Part shown: positions 1 to 5,855 of the stretch, piece after piece | Layout of the letters: each line of letters starts with the position of its first letter | Position numbering within the stretch: position 1 is the first letter of the stretch | Source: Chloroflexota bacterium | Lineage (GTDB): Bacteria; Chloroflexota; UBA6077 | Assembly: GCA_021788565.1 (NCBI GenBank) | Contig: JAJYKO010000210.1 | Coordinates: 1 to 8,072 of the forward strand | Length of the DNA: 8,072 nucleotides | Direction: 5' to 3' | The notes under the pieces: generated by a model | The model's database searches: none | What the model was told of the DNA's origin: nothing | The model's input: only the letters and a program-made list of their open reading frames with translations | Position numbers and translations under genes: made by a program

Positions 1-375
1 GGGGCTCTGTCGGCGAGACGCGAGCGGCAGATGATAGTGGGCTCTTGCCTGGCAACCGCGGCATTCATCGGCATCGCTCCCGTGGCCCCGGGGCTGCTCC
101 TCCAGGTGGTCGCCTTCCTCGTCTTTGGCTGGTTCTCCAGCGTTCCATTTGGTGCTATCTTCTCCACCACGTCGCGGGTATCTGACGCGGAGTCCATAGG
201 CCGTAGCTTCGGCATCGTGACCTTCGTCTCCAACCTCGGAGCCCTCGCCTTTCCCCCGATAATCGGCTATATTCTGGATACGAGCGCCTCTTTCGTTCTC
301 GGCTTCGGTTTTGTAGCCGCGACTATTCTGGCCGGCTCGATTGTGCTGGCCCTGTGGCTGCCAAGTGGATATTGA
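1..375 (+). CDS. MFS transporter, C-terminal fragment (cut by window start)
   Basis: This is the end of a 12-helix major facilitator superfamily permease. The frame is open from base 1, so the ATG at base 31 is internal and not a start. The first residues (GALSARRERQ) look like the short basic cytoplasmic loop that follows an even-numbered helix in MFS proteins. After it come about four hydrophobic stretches (helices 9 to 12), with small-residue-rich segments such as GYILD in the loop before the last helix. The protein ends shortly after the last helix, at TGA 373-375. Substrate cannot be inferred from this part. The stop codon overlaps the -35 box of a predicted promoter, so the following region probably starts a new transcription unit. 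Membrane and MFS type are fairly sure; subfamily (a CynX/NimT-like anion or organic-acid permease is one option) is a guess. Confidence 0.82.
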   Translation, partial: GALSARRERQMIVGSCLATAAFIGIAPVAPGLLLQVVAFLVFGWFSSVPFGAIFSTTSRVSDAESIGRSFGIVTFVSNLGALAFPPIIGYILDTSASFVLGFGFVAATILAGSIVLALWLPSGY

Positions 376-399
376 TCATTTCTGAGCAACGTGTATAAT
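372..399 (+). promoter_or_regulatory. sigma70-type promoter, TTGATC-N16-TATAAT
   Basis: A -35 hexamer TTGATC (372-377, 4 of 6 consensus) lies 16 bases before a perfect -10 hexamer TATAAT (394-399). A perfect -10 is rare by chance in GC-rich DNA. It overlaps the stop codon of the upstream MFS gene and would start transcription near base 406, giving the decayed AtoE-family gene a leader of about 400 bases. There is no experimental support. Confidence 0.55.
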
Positions 400-808
400 T
401 GTCTTGGTGCAAGGTGGCGCCGAGGCTCTTTGTTGTCGAAGGGGGTCTGGCGTCGCCCTTTTTGTTGCCTTGAACCATTGCGTTGTGGCTGCCCGCTTCG
501 TCCTCCAGGGAGGTGCCGAAGTGATATCGCACAATCGCTATCCGGCGCGCGCCACTATCTCCCTAGCTGTAACGCTAAAGGGCTGCCGGATCCGAGCAGT
601 TAGCCGTTATCCCCCTTGCGCTCCTCAGGCGATTCCCATCGTTCCACAAGTTCTGTCCATGCGTCCGTCTTGAATCTCGCCCCTGCGTCAAGACCAAGGC
701 GGGTGAGATGTAGGGTTCCAGAGAACCTTGACTCCGCTGAGGGCCTCCCAATCCTGACTGGAGCCGGTTGATCACAGCCGCGTTCTCTTTCGAGAAGGGG
801 GAATTTGT
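376..808 (+). other. Gene-free stretch with small stem-loops, possible long leader
   Basis: No open frame on either strand here shows a recognisable family or a good ribosome binding site; short frames (for example 404-673 plus, 600-821 minus) are low-complexity and typical of GC-rich shadows. Small structures visible are: CTTGGTGC/GCGCCGAG (403-410 with 417-424, two G-U pairs); a two-part hairpin CTTCG-CCTC/GAGG-CGAAG (496-521); ATCTCGCCC/GGGTGAGAT (674-682 with 701-709, one G-U pair); and GGTTC/GAACC with a CAGA loop (714-727). No known riboswitch class was recognised. The region could be a structured leader, or simply decayed DNA next to the pseudogene. Confidence 0.4.
439..463 (+). terminator. 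Weak terminator-like hairpin with T-run
   Basis: AAGGG (439-443) can pair with CCCTT (456-460), and five T residues (459-463) follow or overlap the stem, then GTTG. The stem is only 5 bp with a 12-base loop, so it is weak. It could end transcription of the MFS gene, or attenuate transcripts from the promoter at 372-399. Confidence 0.25.
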
Positions 809-1595
809 ATGGAGGGGACACCGTCTGTTACACACGAGGTCCCACGAGAAAGTGGATTCATGCGTCTGGGGCTGGCTATTGCCGATTGGAGTGAGCGCTG
901 GTTCCCCGACGCTTTTGTCTTCGCGCTACTGGGCATCGTCGTCACCTTTATAGGAGGACTACTGCTCGGTGAGAGCCCGCAGAAACTGGCCCTGGAGGGA
1001 GGTAAGGGCTTCTGGGTTCTGATCCCATTTACAATGCAGATGGCCATGATCATCATCGGCGGCTACGTGGTAGCTTCCACTCCCTTCGTCTATGGACTGA
1101 TCCAACAACTCGCCGATGTGCCTAAGACGCCGAGAGGCGCCATTGCATTCGTGGCCTTCTTCTCCACCCTGACTTCGCTCCTTTCGTGGGGATTCAGCTT
1201 GATATTCAGCGGTCTGCTGATCCGGAGGATACCTAACATCGATTTTCGGGCCATAGGGGCCGCAGGCTATCTCGGCCTGGGAAGTATTTGGCTTCTCCTC
1301 TTCAGCAGCCCTGTTGATGGTCCATAACGACCCACCAAACCTACCCTCTGTTGGCGGGCCTCTACTCAGCCATCCTGGGGGTGTTCGTGCCATCTGACGG
1401 CAGTAAGTGGGTCATCGAGGCGCTGCCAAACTTGATCAATCCATTCTGGATGCTGCCGCTGCTGGGGCTGGTCAACGTGAGGGCCAGGGAGTGGTCGGCT
1501 ACTCGATCCTGCAGCTCATAGTCCGTCTCCCACTGGTGCTGTTTCTGATGTGGCTTTTCGCTATGACGCTGAACTACACGCCACCGGTGCAATGA
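809..1595 (+). pseudogene. atoE: Decayed short-chain fatty acid transporter (AtoE/SCFA_trans family)
   Basis: Intact members are membrane permeases of about 440-470 residues that take up short-chain fatty acids such as acetoacetate and butyrate. The first part (809-1327) starts at an ATG with GGGGG 7 bases upstream and shows the family's N-terminus: a WSERWFPDAFVFALLG-like helix start, then the GFWVLIPFTMQMAMIIIGGYV and LLSWGFSLIFSGLL helices. After LGLGSIWLL (about residue 165) the frame shifts; a few residues in frame 3 (AALLMV) continue the family pattern. The text then resumes in frame 1 near 1321 with THQTYPLLAGLYSAILG and VPSDGSKWVIEA, far downstream in the family. VIEA runs directly into LPNLINPFWMLPLLGL, which in relatives lies about 30 residues later. 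A third shift near 1483-1492 moves the end (GYSILQ to NYTPPVQ, stop 1593-1595) to frame 3. About 600 bases are missing overall, so it cannot encode a working permease. The number of lesions argues against simple sequencing error. Confidence 0.85.
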
Positions 1596-1687
1596 ACCGT
1601 CGTGGATGCGGCTGTTCTAGGATGGTTTCCCGCCCGGTTTCTAGGGGCAAAGCACATACTCATTTCCTAAAAATGAGGTGAACGCCG
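1596..1687 (+). promoter_or_regulatory. Short gap with hairpin overlapping the ribosome binding site
   Basis: The Shine-Dalgarno of the next gene is GAGGTGA (1675-1681), 6 bases before the ATG at 1688. Its first three bases belong to the right arm of a 7-bp perfect inverted repeat CTCATTT (1659-1665) / AAATGAG (1671-1677) with loop CCTAA. The hairpin could hide the ribosome site, or the repeat could be a DNA operator. It is AT-rich and only moderately stable. No clear promoter was seen in this gap. Confidence 0.4.
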
Positions 1688-2773
1688 ATGAAGGGCAAAG
1701 TGGCCTACATGGATAGGCCGGGTTCGATCGTTTACAAGGAATATGACCTTCCAACACCGGGGCCAGGAGCCATCCTCGCGACGGTCCGCCGCTCCAACGT
1801 CTGCGGCTCCGAGCTGCACATCTGGCGCGGCCTGCACCCTACCCTCAAGGCCGCTATCCTGGGTCACGAGATGCTTGGAGAGGTGCTGGAGCTAGGGCAA
1901 GGGGTCTCTACCGACTTCGCGGGTCAGCCGATCCGACCCGGTGATCGGGTGGTCTGCACCTATTTTCAAGTCTGCCGCAAGTGCCGCGCCTGCCGCAACG
2001 GCCAGCCCCAGATGTGCGAGCGCAGCTACGATCACTGGGTGAAACACCCGGATGATGAACCCCACTTCCACGGTACCTTCGCCACGCACTACTACATCAA
2101 TCCGGACCAGTGGGTATACAGGGTGCCCGACTCGGTACCGGATTCGGCGGCGGCTAGTGCCAACTGTGCCCTCTCCCAGGTTATGTACGGCCTGGACAAA
2201 GCTGGCCTGCGGGCCGGGGAGACCGTTCTGGTCCAGGGCGCGGGCGGCCTGGGGCTCAACGCCGTCGCTGTTGCCAAAGAGCGGGGCGCCCGGGTTATCG
2301 TCATCGAGGGGGTGAGCGGTCGACTGGAGCAGGCCCGAAGCTTCGGGGCCGACCACCTTCTGGACCTGAAAGACCTGAACACTATCGACAAGCGGGTCAG
2401 CGCTGTGATGGACCTTACCAACGGATACGGCGCCGATGTCGGCATCGAGCTGACCGGCGTGCCGGCAGCCTTCGCCGAAGCCATCCATCTGGTACGCCCG
2501 GGCGGCCGCTACGTTTCCATTGGCAACATCAATCCAGGGCAGTTGGTGCCCTTCGACCCCGGCCTCCTTACCCGCCGGGGGATTACCATCATTGCCGCTA
2601 TGCGGTACGAGCCCCACTACCTGCTGGAGGCGCTCCGCTTCCTCGAGCGCAATGTCGAGCGATTTCCCTTCCACAGGTTGTTGGATGGCGAGTTCGAGTT
2701 CGACGAGATCACCGAGGCTTTGGGTAAGTCGGAGCGGCGCGAGGTGACCCGCGCCAGCATCGTCTTCGCGTAG
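1688..2773 (+). CDS. Zinc-dependent alcohol dehydrogenase (MDR family)
   Basis: A 361-residue medium-chain dehydrogenase/reductase, the usual length for the family, oxidising an alcohol (or reducing the carbonyl) with a nicotinamide cofactor in the cytoplasm. The N-terminal GroES-like catalytic domain has the expected catalytic zinc ligands Cys39 (VCGSELH), His60 with Glu61 (GHE) and Cys160 (ANCALSQ). The structural zinc lobe is complete: Cys96, Cys99, Cys102 and Cys110 (C-x2-C-x2-C-x7-C). The Rossmann domain begins with VQGAGGLGLNA (Gly184-Gly189), and an acidic Glu207 at the end of the second strand favours NAD over NADP. All key residues are present, so it should be active. The start is supported by GAGGTGA 6 bases upstream. 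It stands between the decayed AtoE-type gene and an iron-type alcohol dehydrogenase. Substrate is unknown: secondary alcohols, diols and polyols are all handled by such enzymes. Confidence 0.93.
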   Translation: MKGKVAYMDRPGSIVYKEYDLPTPGPGAILATVRRSNVCGSELHIWRGLHPTLKAAILGHEMLGEVLELGQGVSTDFAGQPIRPGDRVVCTYFQVCRKCRACRNGQPQMCERSYDHWVKHPDDEPHFHGTFATHYYINPDQWVYRVPDSVPDSAAASANCALSQVMYGLDKAGLRAGETVLVQGAGGLGLNAVAVAKERGARVIVIEGVSGRLEQARSFGADHLLDLKDLNTIDKRVSAVMDLTNGYGADVGIELTGVPAAFAEAIHLVRPGGRYVSIGNINPGQLVPFDPGLLTRRGITIIAAMRYEPHYLLEALRFLERNVERFPFHRLLDGEFEFDEITEALGKSERREVTRASIVFA

Positions 2774-2982
2774 CAGACGAAGAGAACCTGGGATGATTCA
2801 TCCTGAGAAACCATAAGAAGGTGGATTGACAATCCCCGACATACACCGCAGTCTCGACGACGCATACCCATGGGGTGGTATATCAGCGCAGAACTATCGC
2901 TCGATTGGCGGCCTTCGCGATCGCGTCCAAGCAGGTAACATCTCACTTCGACGAGGGCAGTGCCGAGAAAGGATGACGAACC
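2774..2982 (+). other. Intergenic region between the two alcohol dehydrogenases
   Basis: A 209-base gap. It holds a 13-base odd palindrome GGATGATTCATCC (2791-2803), too tight to form a hairpin but possible as a protein-binding site. It also holds TTGACA (2826-2831) without a matching -10 box at 15-19 bases, so I do not call a promoter. A frame open from 2817 to the TGA at 2988-2990 (about 54 codons if begun at TTG 2826) overlaps the next gene's start, but its Shine-Dalgarno-like GAAGGT lies too close and its product matches nothing I recognise. AAAGGA (2968-2973) is the ribosome site of the next gene, 9 bases from its ATG. Confidence 0.45.
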
Positions 2983-4170
2983 ATGAATGAATCCTCGGGA
3001 CTCAACGGCCTTCAACCCTTCGAATTCCGTACCCCCGGCATCCTCAAGTTCGGATGGGGCATCCTCGCTGCAACGCTACCGGAGGTCCTTCGCGAAGTCG
3101 GGATAGAGCGGCCGCTCATGGTGACCGATCCCACAGTCGGCAAGCTGCCGCGAGTGGTCGAAGTCGTGGAAGCCCTCTCCTCGTCGGTACGCTTCGCCGG
3201 GGTGTTCGACGCGGTCCCGCACGAGCCGACCACGGTGGAGGTGGATGGGGCGCTGGCGGCCTTCGTCAGTTCCGGCGCCGACGGGATCGTGGCCATCGGG
3301 GGAGGCTCCGTCATCGACACGGCCAAGGGCGCCTCCATGCTGGCCACCAACGTAGGGCCGATGGTTAACTACTTCGGGCTGAACAAGTTCCCCCTTAAGG
3401 GGGCCCCCCTCGTGGCGGTGCCGACCACCTCGGGCACCGGAAGCGAGGCCACCCGCACCGCCATAATCGGGGACCCCTCAACCCACGCCAAGCTGCCCTA
3501 CCTGGACTGGAAGATCGTCCCATCGGCATCCATCCTGGATCCGTCCCTCACAGTTACCATGCCCCCCGACATAACGGCCAACACCGGCGTGGATGCCATG
3601 ACGCACGGGATTGAGGCGTACGTGAGCCGCAGGGCCAACCCGATATCGGATCACCTCGCTCTCTCCGCCATCCGGCGCATGGCCTGGTCGGTGCGGCGGG
3701 CGTTTGCCGATCCCGAGGACGTGGCGGCTCGCACTGAGGCCGCGCTGGGGGCGCTGGAGGGCGGCATGGCGTTCTGCAACTCCTCGGTGGCGCTGCTTCA
3801 CGGCATGTCCCGTCCCCTCGGAGCGGCGTTCGGGGTGCCCCACGGGGCGTCCAACGCCATGCTCCTTGCCACGGTGATGGAGTACAGCATCCCATCGGCC
3901 CCGCGTCGGTACCGGGACATCGCCGGGGCGTTGGGCGCCCAGGTGGAAGGCTTGGACGACCTCTCCGCGGCCAAGCGGGGGCTGGAGTCGGTCGTGGCGC
4001 TGTGCCGGGAGGTGAGGATTCCCACCCTTGCCGAATATGGGATCTCGCGGGCCGCGTTGGAGCAGGCGGCAGCCAAGATGGCCTCGGAGGCTATTGCCAG
4101 CGGCAGCCCGGCCAACAACCCCCGTGTTCCCACAGCCGATGAGATCGTGAGTCTGTACCTGGCAGCGTAG
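2983..4170 (+). CDS. Iron-containing (group III) alcohol dehydrogenase
   Basis: A 395-residue member of the Fe-ADH family, of standard length, interconverting primary alcohols (or hydroxy-acids or aldehydes) and carbonyls with NAD(P)H in the cytoplasm. The N-terminal dinucleotide-binding domain has GGGSVIDTAKG (residues 106-116) and the family signature VPTTSGTGSEAT (146-157). The helical C-terminal domain carries the metal-binding set Asp204, His208 (VDAMTHGIEAY), His273 (LLHGMSRPLG) and His287 (GVPHG), with the 4- and 14-residue spacings seen in lactaldehyde and butanol dehydrogenases. The C-terminus (NNPRVPTADEIVSLY) is typical of the butanol dehydrogenase-like branch. Nothing appears missing. 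ATG 2983 has AAAGGA 9 bases upstream. It follows a structurally unrelated zinc alcohol dehydrogenase and precedes a transporter and 3-hydroxybutyrate genes, suggesting a role in C3-C4 alcohol or aldehyde metabolism; the exact substrate is not readable. Confidence 0.94.
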   Translation: MNESSGLNGLQPFEFRTPGILKFGWGILAATLPEVLREVGIERPLMVTDPTVGKLPRVVEVVEALSSSVRFAGVFDAVPHEPTTVEVDGALAAFVSSGADGIVAIGGGSVIDTAKGASMLATNVGPMVNYFGLNKFPLKGAPLVAVPTTSGTGSEATRTAIIGDPSTHAKLPYLDWKIVPSASILDPSLTVTMPPDITANTGVDAMTHGIEAYVSRRANPISDHLALSAIRRMAWSVRRAFADPEDVAARTEAALGALEGGMAFCNSSVALLHGMSRPLGAAFGVPHGASNAMLLATVMEYSIPSAPRRYRDIAGALGAQVEGLDDLSAAKRGLESVVALCREVRIPTLAEYGISRAALEQAAAKMASEAIASGSPANNPRVPTADEIVSLYLAA

Positions 4171-4327
4171 GCAGACCGTCGGACGGGAAGACTGAACGAA
4201 GCTGTTCGCACTGCGCACAAGGGCGTTGCTTTCTCGAATCGACCACCGCAGGTTCGCTGCAGAAAGGAGGTAAGAAGGCATCCCAGAAGCCCGGTGCGGA
4301 TCAGTCCCGAGCCAAGGGGCTTGGAAG

Positions 4328-4361
4328 GCAGTCACAGGACATATGCAGTCACAGGACATAT
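4328..4361 (+). repeat. Two perfect tandem copies of a 17-bp unit
   Basis: The unit GCAGTCACAGGACATAT occurs at 4328-4344 and again, without a single change and directly abutting, at 4345-4361. It lies outside the called genes, 76 bases before the symporter start. Perfect identity suggests a recent slippage duplication, or a double binding site for a regulator. Confidence 0.9.
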
Positions 4362-4384
4362 CTGGATCTACGTGGCGCCGTATT

Positions 4385-4408
4385 ACCCTCGGATAGTCGG
4401 ACGAGGGT
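4385..4408 (+). promoter_or_regulatory. 7-bp perfect hairpin upstream of the symporter gene
   Basis: ACCCTCG (4385-4391) pairs perfectly with CGAGGGT (4402-4408) around a 10-base loop. It ends 15 bases before the GGGGG ribosome site of the symporter gene. No T-run follows, so it is not a classical terminator; it may be an operator or a leader RNA structure. Confidence 0.4.
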
Positions 4409-4436
4409 CGTTCAAGTCTCTATGGGGGTTATGACC

Positions 4437-5786
4437 ATGCAGCGCGTCGGACAGACGGAACCAGAGACCAAGCGCGATATCACAAAAGTGGCATTCGCGA
4501 GTTTCATCGGCACTACCATCGAGTGGTACGACTTCTTCCTCTACGGCACCGCCGCGGCCCTGGTGTTCAACAAGCTGTTCTTCCCCGAGTTCGACCCGGC
4601 GGTTGGCACCTTGTTGTCGCTCTTAACGTTCGCCATGGGGTTCATCGCGCGGCCGATCGGCGGAATCGTCTTCGGCCACTTCGGCGACAGGGTCGGACGG
4701 AAGATGATGCTGTTTCTGACCCTGACAATTGGGGGGTTGGGGACGGTCTTGATCGGTTTCGTGCCGACATATGCCAGCATCGGGGTCTGGGCTCCGCTGC
4801 TCCTGGTACTCATGCGCCTATTGCAGGGCTTTGCTATAGGAGGCGAGTGGGGTGGCGCTGTGCTGATGGCGGTCGAGCATGCACCCGCGGGCCGGCGCGG
4901 CTTCTACGGCAGCTGGCCGCAGACAGGTGTACCGCTGGGCTTAGTGCTGTCTAGCGGGGTATTGGGGCTATTCACGCGTCTGCCGCAAGCCGACTTCCTG
5001 GCCTGGGGCTGGCGCGTACCCTTCTTGCTGGCCATTGTGCTGGTCGCCGTGGGCATTTGGGTGCGACTCTCCGTGGCAGAGTCGCCGATGTTCACCAAGG
5101 TGAAGGAGACTAATCAGGAGTCCAGGGTACCCCTGGCGGACGCGTTTCGCTACCACACCAAGGAGATCCTGATCGCGATGGGCGTCCGCTTCGCCGAGAA
5201 CGGGATGTTCTACATCTACTCCACGTTCGTGGTCACGTATGCTACCCTGGTGGCCAAGGTGCCCAGCGGAACCATCCTGGCCGCAGTGACGACCGCAGCG
5301 CTCATCGAAATCTTCATGATGCCGTCTGCAGGAGCCCTCTCTGATCGCCTTGGGCGGCGGCCGCTTTACATGGCAGGTGCTATCTGGGCAGGGCTGGTGG
5401 GTTTCTTCTTCTACTCTATGATCAACACCCAGCAGTTCTGGATCATGACTGCAGCGGTAGCCCTGGGCCTGCTTGGCCACGCCACCATGTACGGCCCCCA
5501 GGCCAGCTTCCTGTCGGAGTTGTTCGGTACCAAGGTGCGCTACAGTGCCGTCTCGATTGGCTACCAACTTGCTTCAGTGTTCGCCGGTGGCCTGTCCCCG
5601 GTCATTGCCACGGCGCTGCTGCAGCTCAACATGGGCACGACGCCCATCGCGCTATACATGATGGGCCTGAGCGCCATCACCGTTGTCTCCCTCTTGTTCG
5701 CGGTTGAGACTTTCCGTCGAGATATCGCGCCGGACGAGATGGGGAGGTTGAAGGGCGAGGCGGTCGAGAGAACGTCTCTGGCGTAA
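4437..5786 (+). CDS. MFS metabolite:H+ symporter (MHS family)
   Basis: An intact 12-helix proton-coupled permease of the MHS family, the branch that includes ProP, KgtP and ShiA, importing small organic acids or zwitterions across the inner membrane. Family hallmarks (numbered from ATG 4437): the first helix with TTIEWYDFFLYGT (about 26-38), the MFS motif between helices 2 and 3, GHFGDRVGRK (80-89), and RLLQGFAIGGEWGGA (127-141) in helix 4. A second copy of the loop motif, ALSDRLGRRPLY, lies before the second six-helix half. Length is 449 residues, normal for the family. In-frame ATGs occur at 4422, 4431 and 4437; I chose 4437 because GGGGG (4424-4428) lies 8 bases upstream, while 4422 has no close Shine-Dalgarno. 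Its position just before 3-hydroxybutyrate dehydrogenase suggests a C4 hydroxy- or keto-acid substrate, possibly replacing the broken AtoE-type permease; this is inference. Confidence 0.93.
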   Translation: MQRVGQTEPETKRDITKVAFASFIGTTIEWYDFFLYGTAAALVFNKLFFPEFDPAVGTLLSLLTFAMGFIARPIGGIVFGHFGDRVGRKMMLFLTLTIGGLGTVLIGFVPTYASIGVWAPLLLVLMRLLQGFAIGGEWGGAVLMAVEHAPAGRRGFYGSWPQTGVPLGLVLSSGVLGLFTRLPQADFLAWGWRVPFLLAIVLVAVGIWVRLSVAESPMFTKVKETNQESRVPLADAFRYHTKEILIAMGVRFAENGMFYIYSTFVVTYATLVAKVPSGTILAAVTTAALIEIFMMPSAGALSDRLGRRPLYMAGAIWAGLVGFFFYSMINTQQFWIMTAAVALGLLGHATMYGPQASFLSELFGTKVRYSAVSIGYQLASVFAGGLSPVIATALLQLNMGTTPIALYMMGLSAITVVSLLFAVETFRRDIAPDEMGRLKGEAVERTSLA

Positions 5787-5802
5787 GGCTGATAGCTAAG
5801 CC

Positions 5803-5840
5803 GTGAGTCGCGAGCCGGGAAGATGCGGCTCGCGACTCAC
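5803..5840 (+). promoter_or_regulatory. Perfect 15-bp hairpin between symporter and dehydrogenase genes
   Basis: GTGAGTCGCGAGCCG (5803-5817) is the exact reverse complement of CGGCTCGCGACTCAC (5826-5840); the loop is GGAAGATG. The stem is GC-rich and starts 17 bases after the symporter stop codon. No T-run follows; instead the ribosome site GGGAGGA of the next gene begins one base after it. It may protect or separate the two parts of a shared mRNA, act as a Rho-assisted or U-less terminator, or be an operator. Confidence 0.75.
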
Positions 5841-5841
5841 T

Positions 5842-5848
5842 GGGAGGA
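5842..5848 (+). promoter_or_regulatory. Ribosome binding site that fixes the dehydrogenase start
   Basis: GGGAGGA lies 7 bases before ATG 5856. The earlier in-frame ATG at 5823 has no such site and sits inside the loop of the 15-bp hairpin, so 5856 is the better start. Confidence 0.8.
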
Positions 5849-5855
5849 TATAACG

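Larger units (their letters stand above)
4171..4436 (+). other. Intergenic region with orphan Shine-Dalgarno, repeat and hairpin
   Basis: A 266-base gap without a clear gene. From left to right it holds: a small hairpin GCAG/CTGC (4248-4260); a near-perfect Shine-Dalgarno AAAGGAGGT (4263-4271) with no ATG, GTG or TTG at the proper distance; a 17-bp tandem direct repeat (4328-4361); a 7-bp perfect hairpin (4385-4408); and the ribosome site of the symporter gene (4424-4428). The mixture looks like remains of a former gene or leader. No promoter with both boxes was identified. Confidence 0.5.

Noticed and set aside
411..470. T-box riboswitch (AAGGTGGCGCCGAGG resembles the T-box core, followed by a T-run)
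   Set aside because: The presumed transcript start is only a few bases upstream, leaving no room for Stem I and the specifier loop, and the downstream gene is not an amino-acid or aminoacyl-tRNA synthetase gene.
600..821. Minus-strand frame (73 codons, ending near ERWESPEERKGDNG) in the gene-free stretch
   Set aside because: The C-terminal part looks somewhat protein-like, but I recognise no family, see no good ribosome site, and an overlapping frame of similar length exists. It could be a gene remnant, which cannot be shown from the sequence.
1615..1645. Direct repeat TTCTAGG at 1615-1621 and 1639-1645
   Set aside because: Only 7 bases and with no related context; chance is a sufficient explanation.
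1892..2674. Minus-strand frame of 260 codons opposite the zinc alcohol dehydrogenase
   Set aside because: Shadow of a well-supported gene, with no recognisable domain.
2826..2854. TTGACA as a promoter -35 box
   Set aside because: No acceptable -10 hexamer occurs at 15-19 bases.
3478..4359. Long minus-strand frame of 293 codons opposite the iron alcohol dehydrogenase
   Set aside because: It mirrors a clearly real gene, its protein is rich in Arg, Gly, His and Pro with no family resemblance, and such shadows are usual in GC-rich DNA.
5823..5855. Upstream ATG as start of the 3-hydroxybutyrate dehydrogenase
   Set aside because: No Shine-Dalgarno precedes it, it lies in a hairpin loop, and GGGAGGA is correctly spaced for ATG 5856.
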